Below are positions 28,722 to 37,192 of a DNA stretch of 64,000 nucleotides, piece after piece. Origin of the DNA: Caedibacter sp. 38-128 (GTDB lineage: Bacteria; Pseudomonadota; Alphaproteobacteria; Caedimonadales; Caedimonadaceae); the NCBI GenBank assembly GCA_001898705.1, contig MKUU01000016.1, forward strand, positions 18,114 to 82,113, given 5' to 3'. The translations under genes were made by a program, and so were the position numbers. The notes under the pieces were generated by a model. That model did no database searches, was not told where the DNA came from, and saw only the letters and a program-made list of their open reading frames with translations. The stretch's first letter is position 1; each line of letters begins with the position of its first letter.

Positions 28722-29882
28722 TTACCCCTTAAGAGAAATCTGATACCCTGGATGACGTTGTATACGTCCCGCAAGCTCAAGCTCAAGTAGAACCAATATA
28801 ACCTCTGCTGTCGAGAAGTGACACTCTCGGATGATTTCGTCAACCCCAATTGGTGTGATACTTAATAAATCCAGCACGAACTGCTGTATTTTCTCATCAT
28901 TTTCCTTACTTGAACATAAGTTTCCTTGAAAATTCTGGGTCTTTTGCTGTTGTTTTAAATTAGGTTTAATTTCGCTCATACTTTCAACGACAGAAAGGAC
29001 ATCATCAGCATTTTGTATCAGTGTTGCTCCCTGTCGAATCAACATATTTGCGCCATAAGACCGAGGATCTAACGGTGACCCTGGCACGGCAAAAACTTCT
29101 CGCCCCTGCTCGAGCGCAAACCGAGCAGTCACAAGAGAACCAGATTGTTTAGCCGCTTCAATAATAATCACCCCAAGACTTAAACCAGCAATAATACGGT
29201 TGCGGCGTGGAAAAAATGAAGCTTGCGGGATAGTTCCAAAAGGGGACTCAGCAACAATTAACCCTTGTTCAGCAATTTTATAATAAAGTCCCGTATTTTC
29301 AGCGGGATAAATATGATCGATCCCGCCTGCTAAAACAGCAATTGTTCCAGAGATTAAAGCCCCTTGATGAGCTGCCGTATCGATTCCCCGCGCAAGTCCA
29401 GAGGCGATCTGATAGCCGCAAGCTCCTAATTCTGTGGCTAATTTTTCCGCAAAATGACGCCCATTCAGGGATGCATTGCGCGCCCCTACAATTGCCAACG
29501 CTTGTTTTTGTAAAACATTACGGTCGCCAAAAAGGCTAATAAGAGGGGGAGGGTCCGGGATGTGCCTTAATATTTCAGGATAATCTGGCTCTGAAAAAGC
29601 CACGAGGTCTGCTTTGAGCTTATAGTGTTTTTCAAGCTCCTGATGAGCCTCTTCGATTGAAGGAATTTTTAGCTTTTTTTTATGGCTGCCTTTTAAAGTA
29701 ATTTCAGGCAATACTTCTAACGCTTTTCCTGCGCCACCATATCGTTGAATGAGCTCAAAAAAAGTTATAGGGCCAACAGGCTCCGCTCGCGACAAACGAA
29801 TCCAATTTATTTTTTCTTCTAAGGATAAAACTGTTGATCCAAAAGAGTCTAAATTAACTTTTTTGTTTCTTTCCTGCTCCAA
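28722..29882 (-). CDS. dprA: DNA-processing protein DprA
   Basis: Loads RecA on incoming single-stranded DNA during transformation. The 386-residue protein has an N-terminal SAM-like helical region, the Rossmann-like DprA core (ALAIVGARNASLNGRHF, SGLARGIDTAAHQGAL, AGGIDHIYPAENTGLY, IIEAAKQSGSLVTARFALEQ) and a C-terminal winged-helix domain (IQQFVLDLLSITPIGVDEII). The given TTG start at 29882 overlaps plsY by 29 bases and its ribosome binding site is poor, so the true start may be internal. In an endosymbiont it more likely serves recombination than natural uptake. Confidence 0.95.
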   Translation of the reverse strand: MEQERNKKVNLDSFGSTVLSLEEKINWIRLSRAEPVGPITFFELIQRYGGAGKALEVLPEITLKGSHKKKLKIPSIEEAHQELEKHYKLKADLVAFSEPDYPEILRHIPDPPPLISLFGDRNVLQKQALAIVGARNASLNGRHFAEKLATELGACGYQIASGLARGIDTAAHQGALISGTIAVLAGGIDHIYPAENTGLYYKIAEQGLIVAESPFGTIPQASFFPRRNRIIAGLSLGVIIIEAAKQSGSLVTARFALEQGREVFAVPGSPLDPRSYGANMLIRQGATLIQNADDVLSVVESMSEIKPNLKQQQKTQNFQGNLCSSKENDEKIQQFVLDLLSITPIGVDEIIRECHFSTAEVILVLLELELAGRIQRHPGYQISLKG

Positions 29883-30483
29883 TCCTGAGTTCCCTTCCCT
29901 GAATAAGGCGATAAATATTTCCTTTATGCTTTAGAATAACAATAACGGTGACAATTAAACACCATATAACTAAGTAAGCATCCCCAAAATAAGCTGCATA
30001 AAAGGGCATTCCTATGGCCCCTAAAAGTGTTGCAAGAGAAGAATATCGGGTTGTCACAAGAGTTAAAAGCCATGTGAACATTGTACACAACCCCACAGAC
30101 CAAGAGAGCGCAAATAAAGCACCTGCAGCCGTTGACGCCCCTTTTCCCCCTTTAAAACGAAGCAAAGGTGTAAACATATGCCCTAGAATAGCACTAAATC
30201 CTGCTAAATAAGCTTCTAAGCCATTGGCTGAGGCATATAACTTATGACAAATAAGAACAGCAGCTCCTCCCTTTAAAGCATCTAAAAGCAAGGTTGCAAT
30301 AGCCAAAGATTTATGCCCTGTTCGTAAAACATTTGTTGCACCGATATTTCCTGAACCAATTTTACGAGGATCAATCCCTGCAAAAGTTTTACTGAGGATT
30401 AAACCGAAAGGTATAGCCCCTAGCCCGCCTCCTAGCATGACAGCCGCAATTACCATAAAAGAAGAATAGTCCAAGAAACACAT
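29854..30483 (-). CDS. plsY: Glycerol-3-phosphate acyltransferase PlsY
   Basis: Inner-membrane enzyme that acylates glycerol-3-phosphate with acyl-phosphate, the first step of phospholipid synthesis. About 209 residues from ATG 30483; the frame is open further upstream but overlaps rlmB, and the first transmembrane segment fits this start. Conserved motifs: GSGNIGATNVLR, FKGGKGASTA and a hydrophobic multi-pass topology with a basic C-terminal tail. Sits between rlmB and dprA, the common alphaproteobacterial order. Confidence 0.95.
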   Translation of the reverse strand: MCFLDYSSFMVIAAVMLGGGLGAIPFGLILSKTFAGIDPRKIGSGNIGATNVLRTGHKSLAIATLLLDALKGGAAVLICHKLYASANGLEAYLAGFSAILGHMFTPLLRFKGGKGASTAAGALFALSWSVGLCTMFTWLLTLVTTRYSSLATLLGAIGMPFYAAYFGDAYLVIWCLIVTVIVILKHKGNIYRLIQGRELRIGAGKKQKS

Positions 30484-30487
30484 ACTC

Positions 30488-31258
30488 CTAACTCTTTGCC
30501 TTATTTCGGTTGCACTCATATAAACTAATTGCAGCCGCGTTTGAAACATTTAATGTTGCGAAATGAGAACTGGTCGGCAAATGTGCTAAAAAATCACAAT
30601 TTTCTTGCGTTAAACGACGCAATCCTTCGCCTTCTGCCCCCAAAATAATATTTGTTTTCCCGGTCAGATTTAAATCCGCCAGGAGCGTGCTTCCTTTTTC
30701 ATCGAGACCGACATGCCAAAAACCATATTCTTTCATTTTTTCAAGCGCACGTGCAAGGTTGGTCACACGCAAGATTGGGACCCACTCAAGAGCTCCTGAG
30801 GCTGTCTTAGCGACAATAGGTGAGTTTTCATCTGGTGTATTGCGGTCAGGCAATATCAGAGCTTTAGCACCAAAAGCGGCAGCGGATCTTAAAATAGCGC
30901 CCAAGTTATGCGGATCTGTAATTTGATCAAGTGTCAGCACAACAGCTGAATCTTCAATATGTTCGAGAGCTTCAATACCTTTTTCTTCCAATCTATTTAC
31001 AAGGACAGCAACACCTTGATGAACAGATCCTTCTGGGAAAAGAGAGTGAAACTTTTGCCGATCTCCCTTTTCAATTGAAAGATGAGACCGTTCTGAAAGA
31101 TCAAGTTCATTCAAAAGAGAATCTTGCAAGTAAACGAGCTTATGGCATTGACGCTCAACGTTTAATAAGGCCGCTTTTACGGCGTGAAGACCATAAATCC
31201 AAAATGAATTTTTGTGGGAAACAGAGCCCTGATTTTTACTCATAAGTTTTTCTATCAT
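30488..31258 (-). CDS. rlmB: 23S rRNA (guanosine-2'-O)-methyltransferase RlmB/TrmH-family
   Basis: SPOUT-class 2'-O-methyltransferase. The 256-residue protein has the N-terminal L30e-like substrate domain (IYGLHAVKAALLN) and the knotted methyltransferase motifs: motif 1 LDQITDPHNLGAILRSAAAFG, motif 2 IILGAEGEGLRRL and motif 3 LNVSNAAAISLYE. The best match is RlmB (G2251 of 23S rRNA), though a related TrmH-family substrate is possible. Start ATG 31258 with AAGG upstream; an ATG at 31243 is the alternative. It is followed 5 bp later by plsY. Confidence 0.92.
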   Translation of the reverse strand: MIEKLMSKNQGSVSHKNSFWIYGLHAVKAALLNVERQCHKLVYLQDSLLNELDLSERSHLSIEKGDRQKFHSLFPEGSVHQGVAVLVNRLEEKGIEALEHIEDSAVVLTLDQITDPHNLGAILRSAAAFGAKALILPDRNTPDENSPIVAKTASGALEWVPILRVTNLARALEKMKEYGFWHVGLDEKGSTLLADLNLTGKTNIILGAEGEGLRRLTQENCDFLAHLPTSSHFATLNVSNAAAISLYECNRNKAKS

Positions 31259-31298
31259 TTTTTAAAACCTTTGTCATGCGATGTTATAAAGCTTGATT

Positions 31299-32525
31299 CT
31301 ATGCAAGACCTAAAGCTTTTTTGGAAGAACGGTGCCTTCCCAAAGTTAAAGAATGCATGATTAAGGCAAGCATTGAGGTAATGAATCCAAAGATAAAAAT
31401 ATTAGAAAGATGGGTGTTGGCAATCCATCCTGAGATACTCCCAGCAAGAAGAGAAGAGATCCCCAAAACAATATAAAAAATGCCAATAGCTGTCCCTACA
31501 ATCTTTTTAGGTGCAATATCAGCTATGAGCGCTGTGAACAAAATTTGAGATGTACTGCGTTGCGCTCCCCATAATAAAACACCTAACAAACCAAGCCACA
31601 TATCGCCAGCGAAGATAAAACATACGTTACACAGAATCAAAGAAGCATAAGAAAAATAAAGAAGTTTTTCGCGCCCTATCTTGTCTGAAAGCTGCCCTAT
31701 TGGATAGCTACATAAAACAGAAATAAAATTAAAAATCCCAATTGTCGCTGTGCAAACAGGGAGAGGCGCACCTAATTCTTTTAAACGTAAAGCCAAAAAC
31801 CCATCGCTAAAACGAGCAAGCATAAAAATGGCCGCAATTCCAATCGTCATCCAATATTTAGCAGGCAATTTCTTCATGTCTTCAAAAGATATCTTATTTT
31901 CTTTATCAGACGCTTCTGAAGTATTTTTTTCCTGAATGCCCGTCTCGTGCATATATTTCCATATAATAAACAAAGCCGCTAGAACAGGTACAAAGCCAAT
32001 CCATAAGATAAGACGATAGTCTTCAGTGAAAAATATTAAACTAGAAACAAGCAATGGCCCTATGACACACCCAATTGTTTTTCCTGTCATCATAACACCA
32101 TAAGCTGCACCTCTTTTCGATGAAGTACAAATGTCAGCAACATAGGCATCTCGAGGGGTGGCAATGACACCATTGCTAATCCGTTCTAATACTTTAGAAA
32201 TTATGACCGCAAGTGAACCATTTGCTAAAATAAAAAAAGGCTTTGAAAGAGCTGCCAAAAAAACACCAAACATAAGGGTTGGCTTTTTCTTACGAAAATA
32301 GTCACTACTTATTCCTGATGAAAGTTTACTCACTTGCGATAAAGCTTCAGCAAAACCTTCTATTGCGCCCATAGAGAAAGTACTAAGACCAAGAACTGTT
32401 GTAATAAAAAAAGGAGAAATGCTAAAAGCCATTGCTGTTGCAACAGCAACCAATAAATTGGCAAAGGTCACAGCCCAAATTTCTAGAGGGAGATGCGCAA
32501 ATTTATTTTTAAAAAGTTTAACCAT
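31299..32525 (-). CDS. MFS transporter under a cobalamin riboswitch; candidate B12 uptake permease
   Basis: A 408-residue protein with about 12 transmembrane helices and an MFS loop-type motif between helices 2 and 3 (SSDYFRKKKPTLMF) and again between 8 and 9 (IGQLSDKIGREKLL). It belongs to the drug/metabolite-type MFS branch and its substrate cannot be read from the sequence. Upstream, on the same strand, is a complete cobalamin riboswitch, so I infer that the substrate is cobalamin or a corrinoid precursor. Start ATG 32525 has AGGA about 10 nt upstream and directly follows the TAA of a leader ORF. No other B12 gene lies in the window. Confidence 0.85.
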   Translation of the reverse strand: MVKLFKNKFAHLPLEIWAVTFANLLVAVATAMAFSISPFFITTVLGLSTFSMGAIEGFAEALSQVSKLSSGISSDYFRKKKPTLMFGVFLAALSKPFFILANGSLAVIISKVLERISNGVIATPRDAYVADICTSSKRGAAYGVMMTGKTIGCVIGPLLVSSLIFFTEDYRLILWIGFVPVLAALFIIWKYMHETGIQEKNTSEASDKENKISFEDMKKLPAKYWMTIGIAAIFMLARFSDGFLALRLKELGAPLPVCTATIGIFNFISVLCSYPIGQLSDKIGREKLLYFSYASLILCNVCFIFAGDMWLGLLGVLLWGAQRSTSQILFTALIADIAPKKIVGTAIGIFYIVLGISSLLAGSISGWIANTHLSNIFIFGFITSMLALIMHSLTLGRHRSSKKALGLA

Positions 32526-32633
32526 TTATTGATAGTCCTTAATCTTATTCTTCATATTAAAATTTGCAACCAAGTGACCTATAAATTGCAAAAGTAGGCT
32601 GAGAGATAAACGACACGTTAAAGTTTGTTGCAT
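32526..32633 (-). CDS. Leader ORF between cobalamin riboswitch and MFS gene
   Basis: A 35-codon frame from ATG 32633, with a strong AAGGAAAG ribosome binding site 4-5 nt upstream, to a TAA that is directly followed by the ATG of the transporter (TAAATG) in the same frame. The peptide has a hydrophobic middle (LSLSLLLQFIGHLV). Its start site is the one that the riboswitch's downstream hairpin can cover, so translation of this ORF is probably what the switch controls, with the transporter coupled to it by reinitiation. It may be a leader peptide, or the former N terminus of the transporter cut off by the stop. Confidence 0.55.
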   Translation of the reverse strand: MQQTLTCRLSLSLLLQFIGHLVANFNMKNKIKDYQ

Positions 32634-32636
32634 GAT

Positions 32637-32658
32637 CTTTCCTTGTTAATGAGCAAGG
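32637..32658 (-). promoter_or_regulatory. Hairpin covering the ribosome binding site (expression platform)
   Basis: On the minus strand CCTTG-ctcattaa-CAAGG (32654-32658 with 32641-32645) pairs the first bases of the AAGGAAAG Shine-Dalgarno of the leader ORF. This is the usual design of a riboswitch that acts on translation. Confidence 0.6.
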
Positions 32659-32694
32659 GATACGCGCAAAGCCATGAAATATTTCATACGCTTT

Positions 32695-32905
32695 CACCAG
32701 TGCACCCCGCCTGATGTTACCGTTCATTATTATAAGGCAGGTCTCCTGGCTTTTGGGTCATTGCGCTCTTTATTGTCTTCCCAGGAAATCCAGTGACATT
32801 TTAAAAAGAACACTCACCAATTACAGTTGCGGGGGCAGCTCTAGCTTTGTCTATCAAAACTTACTAGATTCCCTTTTAAACAGAGAAAAAAACATCCCTG
32901 TACCT
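32695..32905 (-). ncRNA. Cobalamin riboswitch
   Basis: Read on the minus strand, the conserved elements occur in order: AAAAGGGAAT near 32870-32879, GCTGCCCCCGCAACTGTAA (32821-32839), a TGTCACTGGATTTCCTGGGA segment, GATGACCC-like ATGACCC, and the B12 box AAGCCAGGAGACCTGCC at 32736-32752. After it comes a hairpin, CATCAG/CTGGTG (32695-32716), whose loop contains GCGGGG, an exact complement of CCCCGC in the L5 loop (32829-32834). That is the kissing-loop contact that signals ligand binding in this family. The element lies 62-270 bp upstream of the leader ORF and MFS gene on the same strand. The exact 5' edge is approximate. Confidence 0.95.
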
Positions 32906-32990
32906 TAAAATAATTTTAGAAACATAACAAAAAAGATTAAACCGTCAACAATTTTATTGATGAATTTATAAAGGATTTAAGCCCATAAAA

Positions 32991-33021
32991 AAAGCCGAGA
33001 AATCTATTTTTTCTCGGCTTT
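32991..33021 (-). terminator. Terminator of the Sel1-like protein gene
   Basis: A perfect 12-bp stem (32991-33002 with 33010-33021), 7-nt loop, with A/T runs on both sides so it can work in either direction. It separates the Sel1-like gene from the riboswitch unit. Confidence 0.9.
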
Positions 33022-33039
33022 TATGAATAATTAAAGTTA

Positions 33040-34092
33040 TTATTTAACAACAATCATACGCTTAGGAAACTTTAAAATAGCTTCTATATCTTGTTTCTTT
33101 TCTAAATAAAGTTTTCGAAACGTTTCGTCTGCTCGCCAATATCCTTGCTTTGAGGCCTTTCTAAGCCAGCTTATTGCTTCATTTTGTTTATCTTGAGCTA
33201 ATAAATGTAGCCCATATTCATATTGAGCAACCGCTAAACCATTAGGCCCAGAAGCAGCCTTTTTAAGATAAATTACTGCAGCAGGCGTTTGGTCAGCTCC
33301 TTCGAGCTTATAAAGTCGATAATATGGATACTTAAAGTGAGGATTAAACTTTATCACATCGTGTAATAATTTTCTCCCCTCAAAGCTAGCGGAATCACGA
33401 GCTAATATAAAATTAGCTTCCATATACATTTGTTTCCACTGTTCCTGCTCTCCAACAACTTCATAAGCAAATGGATAGTGCGGGACAGCTGAAGGAAGAC
33501 ATGGTTCCTTATGTTGCGAATCGATCATCTTAGTGAGGTGTCTGGCAGAGCGATTTTGATAATTTTTATGCCGCCTTTTAAGTTCGCCTCGAGAGTTATC
33601 ATCCCCAAAACCTACCCATACCTTAAGCTCATGTTGAGAAACTTTCTGCAAGTTCTGCGGCACCATTTTTTTAAGACGGGCACTGGCATCTGGACTCAAG
33701 GGTAATGCTAAAAATTCTGCCTTACTCGAAATAGGTTTTTGACGCTCATGCTTGGTTTTTCTAAGCTTCGTAACGTTTATTCCATCTTGAGAAACCTGGT
33801 TTTGAGAATTCTTATTTAAATTGCCACAAAGCTCTACAGTCTCTCTAAAAGTCACATTTTTCATCTCCAGTCGTTGAACATGTCTCCTCGCTGCTCTAAG
33901 TTTCTTAGCTTGTAGCTTTTGCAGATGTTCATATCGCGGTGGCATCTGATATCGTGGTTGTCCTGTCAAAACTCGAAAAGCTTGACGAGAGCCTTCTTCA
34001 TCTATTGATGTACTATGTGCATGTCCTTGCATTACAAATACAGATAAACTAATCAGAGAAGTAGAAATAAGGGAGAGAACTTTTGCCTTCAT
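33040..34092 (-). CDS. Exported protein with C-terminal Sel1/TPR-like repeats
   Basis: A 350-residue protein from ATG 34092, chosen for GGAGG upstream and the signal peptide that follows (AKVLSLISTSLISLSVFVMQ-GHA). The middle is very basic (RRHVQRLEMKN, KTKHERQKP, ELKRRHKNYQNRSARHL). The C-terminal third has helical repeats like Sel1: AAVIYLKKAASGPNGLAVAQ, YGLHLLAQDKQNEAISWLRK, ASKQGYWRADETF. Sel1 proteins of intracellular bacteria often mediate protein contacts with the host, but this is inference. It is bounded by a strong terminator. Confidence 0.65.
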   Translation of the reverse strand: MKAKVLSLISTSLISLSVFVMQGHAHSTSIDEEGSRQAFRVLTGQPRYQMPPRYEHLQKLQAKKLRAARRHVQRLEMKNVTFRETVELCGNLNKNSQNQVSQDGINVTKLRKTKHERQKPISSKAEFLALPLSPDASARLKKMVPQNLQKVSQHELKVWVGFGDDNSRGELKRRHKNYQNRSARHLTKMIDSQHKEPCLPSAVPHYPFAYEVVGEQEQWKQMYMEANFILARDSASFEGRKLLHDVIKFNPHFKYPYYRLYKLEGADQTPAAVIYLKKAASGPNGLAVAQYEYGLHLLAQDKQNEAISWLRKASKQGYWRADETFRKLYLEKKQDIEAILKFPKRMIVVK

Positions 34093-34236
34093 AAGGGGCC
34101 TCCATAATGTTGACATCAGAAAATTACCTTTAAAAGTTTAAAGTTATTGGATGTAAAGTCAACAATACTTATTAGTAGCCAAACTGAATGTTTTAGGATA
34201 TTATTCGCGAATTCTTAAAATAAAATTCTCTTTTAA

Positions 34237-34860
34237 ATGATGCGTTTCTTAATTTTGCTACTCCTACTTATTTGTATCGCTGGTGGCGCATGGTTGGGGT
34301 ATATTTATACCATCCCTCAACAATTTTCGACTGATGCACCCGTGATTGTATTCCAAGAAAAAGAGTATGGCACACCTCACATTGGGGGATCATTTTCGTT
34401 GATTGATCACGAGGGACATTCTCGAACAGAAGCTGACTTTAAAGGGAAGATATTGCTTGTCTATTTTGGATACAGTTTCTGCCCAGATATTTGCCCCAGC
34501 GCGCTTTATAATATGTCACAAGCTTTAGATACTTTAGGGCCACAAGCTAAAGAGATTCAACCCCTTTTCATTACAATTGATCCCACGCGGGATACAATTG
34601 CGCATTTAGCACGTTACCGTGAGAATTATCATCCTAACTTTGTCATGCTAACAGGCTCTGAAGAACAAATTCAAAAAGTTATGAAAGCATATAAGGTTCA
34701 TGGCGCTAAAGTGAAACCGGATGGAACGACCACAGAATACTTAATGGACCATACATCAATTATTTATATCATGGATCGTCAAGGACGCTTTATTGCTCAC
34801 TTTAACCATTTAACGCCATCTAAAGAGTTAAAAGAGGCTCTTATAAAAATTCTTAAATGA
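34237..34860 (+). CDS. SCO1/SenC-family copper chaperone for cytochrome oxidase
   Basis: Membrane-anchored thioredoxin-fold protein that delivers copper to the CuA site of cytochrome c oxidase. The 207-residue protein has an N-terminal transmembrane anchor (FLILLLLLICIAGGAWLGYI), the copper ligands Cys82 and Cys86 (FGYSFCPDICPSAL) and His172 (YLMDHTSIIYIMD). It indicates that the bacterium still respires oxygen. The next gene starts 15 bp downstream on the same strand. Confidence 0.95.
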   Translation: MMRFLILLLLLICIAGGAWLGYIYTIPQQFSTDAPVIVFQEKEYGTPHIGGSFSLIDHEGHSRTEADFKGKILLVYFGYSFCPDICPSALYNMSQALDTLGPQAKEIQPLFITIDPTRDTIAHLARYRENYHPNFVMLTGSEEQIQKVMKAYKVHGAKVKPDGTTTEYLMDHTSIIYIMDRQGRFIAHFNHLTPSKELKEALIKILK

Positions 34861-34875
34861 AAGACCTTTCCTTAA

Positions 34876-35886
34876 ATGTTTGCTAAACTCCCTCCCGCAC
34901 AAGGATCTCTTGAACTTATTGAAGTCTACTCTGAAGCGCTTGAGAATAATTTATTAGGAGATTCAGCAGCCCGCCAATGTCCTGTTTACCTTCCGCCTGA
35001 ATATCACCCGGAAAAGAACTACCCACTTATTATTGAGCTCGCTGCATTCGGAAACTCTGGACTCGGACGCATTGGATGGCAAGGCTTTCGAGAATCAATG
35101 CCCGAACGGATTGATCGGCTTATTGCAGAAGGCATGCCCCCTGTCATTGTTGCTTTTCCTGATTGTTTTACATCTCTTGGAGGCAACCAATACATCAATA
35201 GTTCTGCTCTTGGAAATTATGAAGATTTCTTAAAAGGAGATTTGTTGTCAGCCTTAGAAGCTAATTTTCCTTGTGGGGGGCCAGGACGTCGGGGATTAAT
35301 TGGAAAATCTTCGGGTGGATATGGCGCACTTGTCAATGGAATGCGTCATGCCTCAACATGGTCAGCAATTGCCTGTCACTCAGGGGATATGGGATTTGAA
35401 TGGGTTTATCTTCCTGAAATGCCCAAAGCCTTAATGGCGCTTGAAAATTACGGTGGTTCGCATGAAAAATTTTTACGGCAGGTTCAAACATCGCCAAAAT
35501 TAAAAAACAATGATTTTACAATACTCATGACTTTAGCAATGGCTGCTAGCTATGATCCGAACCCCAATGAATATTGTGGTATTCAGCTGCCAGTCACCCA
35601 GAAAACCGCTGAATTAATTCCTGAACGTTGGCACAACTGGCTTCAATGGGATCCTTTAGAAATGATCCCCCATTATCATACAAACCTTAAATCATTAAAA
35701 TTTATCTTTATCGATTGCGGTATCTATGACCAACACTATCTTCACTTTGGGGCTAGACGACTGAATTCATTGTTAAATGATTATCAGATTCCACATATTT
35801 TTGAAGAATTTCCTGATAATCATTCGGGTCTTGATTATCGCCTTGATCGTAGCTTGCCCCTTATGGCCCGAGCTTTAAGCACTTAA
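34876..35886 (+). CDS. Putative esterase (alpha/beta hydrolase, esterase D-like)
   Basis: A 336-residue cytoplasmic alpha/beta hydrolase of the putative-esterase type. The nucleophile is Ser145 in LIGKSSGGYGAL; later IFIDCGIYDQHYLHFGARR gives the acidic region and FPDNHSGLDYRLD the likely catalytic His. Substrate unknown; family members hydrolyse S-formylglutathione, siderophore esters and similar compounds. It follows SCO1 by 15 bp and its 3' end overlaps the convergent hydrolase gene by 12 bases. Confidence 0.82.
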   Translation: MFAKLPPAQGSLELIEVYSEALENNLLGDSAARQCPVYLPPEYHPEKNYPLIIELAAFGNSGLGRIGWQGFRESMPERIDRLIAEGMPPVIVAFPDCFTSLGGNQYINSSALGNYEDFLKGDLLSALEANFPCGGPGRRGLIGKSSGGYGALVNGMRHASTWSAIACHSGDMGFEWVYLPEMPKALMALENYGGSHEKFLRQVQTSPKLKNNDFTILMTLAMAASYDPNPNEYCGIQLPVTQKTAELIPERWHNWLQWDPLEMIPHYHTNLKSLKFIFIDCGIYDQHYLHFGARRLNSLLNDYQIPHIFEEFPDNHSGLDYRLDRSLPLMARALST

Positions 35887-36825
35887 CCCTTCTTTTAAAC
35901 GAGCCGCAATTTCATCAATAATTTGATTCACTTCAGGTACCGTTCCCGTCATATGTAAGAACGCATGAATCATTGACTCATAGCATTTATAGGTCGCAGG
36001 AACACCAAATTGCTTCAATTTTTCGTAATAAGCTTGCCCTTCATCCCTTAAGGGGTCAAATCCAGCTGTTACGATATGGGTGGCCGGAAGCCCTGAAAGG
36101 TCTTTAGCACGCAATGGAGAAGCCATAGGATCATCAACCTCTGCCCGTGAATGAAGATAGTGATCAACATAATATTGGACATGCTCAGCACTTAAAAAAT
36201 ATCCATCAGCATAGGTGGCATAAGAAGGCATGCTACATCCTAAATCAAGTGCCGCATAAAGAAGTAACTGAAACTTAGGCAGATGTTTATTCTCATTTTT
36301 GAGTCTTTGGATCGTCACGGCCGTCATATTCCCTCCAGCACTATCACCTCCGATTGCAATGCGGTGAGGGTCAACATTATAGTCTTTTGGACCGTGTTCT
36401 AAAAACCAATGATAGGCATCCCAACAATCCTCAAGTCCTATTGGAAACCTATGTTCTGGTGCTAAACGCCATTCAACAGACATTACAATACAATTGGCTT
36501 TTAACGCCAAGTTACGGCAAATTGAATCATGTGTCGTAATGCTACCCCTCTGCCACCCTCCTCCATGATAATAAATGAGAGCAGGCAATTGAACACCAAG
36601 TTGAGGCGTATAGATACGAACAGGGATTTGCTCACTTCCATTTGAAACGGGAATGGTTAAATCTTCAACTCGACTCATCCGCAAAGGAATTCCACTTTGC
36701 ATAATTGAGAAATGTTCATAAGCCAATCGCCCAGCTTCAACAGGAATTTGTTTGGGTTGCGTTAACATAAATGCATTAAATTGATCTAAGAACTGTTGAA
36801 TTTGTGGATTGACCTTTTGCGTCAT
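35875..36825 (-). CDS. Alpha/beta hydrolase, hormone-sensitive-lipase-like
   Basis: A 316-residue esterase/lipase of the HSL family: oxyanion motif HGGG at 87-90 (IYYHGGGWQRGS), nucleophile Ser162 in IGGDSAGGNM, acidic residue in TAGFDPLRDEG and His in ESMIHAFLHM. It acts on short acyl esters or lipids; the substrate is not known. There is no signal peptide. It is convergent with, and overlaps by 12 bp, the esterase gene at 34.9 kb. Confidence 0.9.
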   Translation of the reverse strand: MTQKVNPQIQQFLDQFNAFMLTQPKQIPVEAGRLAYEHFSIMQSGIPLRMSRVEDLTIPVSNGSEQIPVRIYTPQLGVQLPALIYYHGGGWQRGSITTHDSICRNLALKANCIVMSVEWRLAPEHRFPIGLEDCWDAYHWFLEHGPKDYNVDPHRIAIGGDSAGGNMTAVTIQRLKNENKHLPKFQLLLYAALDLGCSMPSYATYADGYFLSAEHVQYYVDHYLHSRAEVDDPMASPLRAKDLSGLPATHIVTAGFDPLRDEGQAYYEKLKQFGVPATYKCYESMIHAFLHMTGTVPEVNQIIDEIAARLKEGLSA

Positions 36826-37192
36826 TTGAAATCTCCATATCCCTTTATTAATAAAACTGTCGCAAGGATAGTATCCCGTAAAAAGATTAAAGAATTATTG
36901 CAAACATAATAAGATAATTTATAAAATTTTAAGCATTAGAAACAACCCAAGATAAATTTAAATTTAATAAAGAAGCTTATGTCCTGCTATTTTCTTGACA
37001 TTCAGCCCAAAGATATTTAAAAGGGCCTCAAGCGATGAATTTATCATAGCTCTTTTCAAAGACAATAAATGCCCTTTGTATTTGCAGTCATTCTATAGAA
37101 CTACCGACAAATTCTGCTCTTAAGCACAGAGTGTATGACAATAGTCTTACGCCAGCTTAATTCATTAATTTAAAATCGGATAGAAATAAGAA
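36826..37192. other. Intergenic region, no gene seen
   Basis: About 370 bases between divergent genes, so it must contain the promoters of the HSL-like hydrolase and the DEAD-box helicase, but I see no clear -35/-10 pair. No RNA gene or repeat recognised. Confidence 0.4.
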
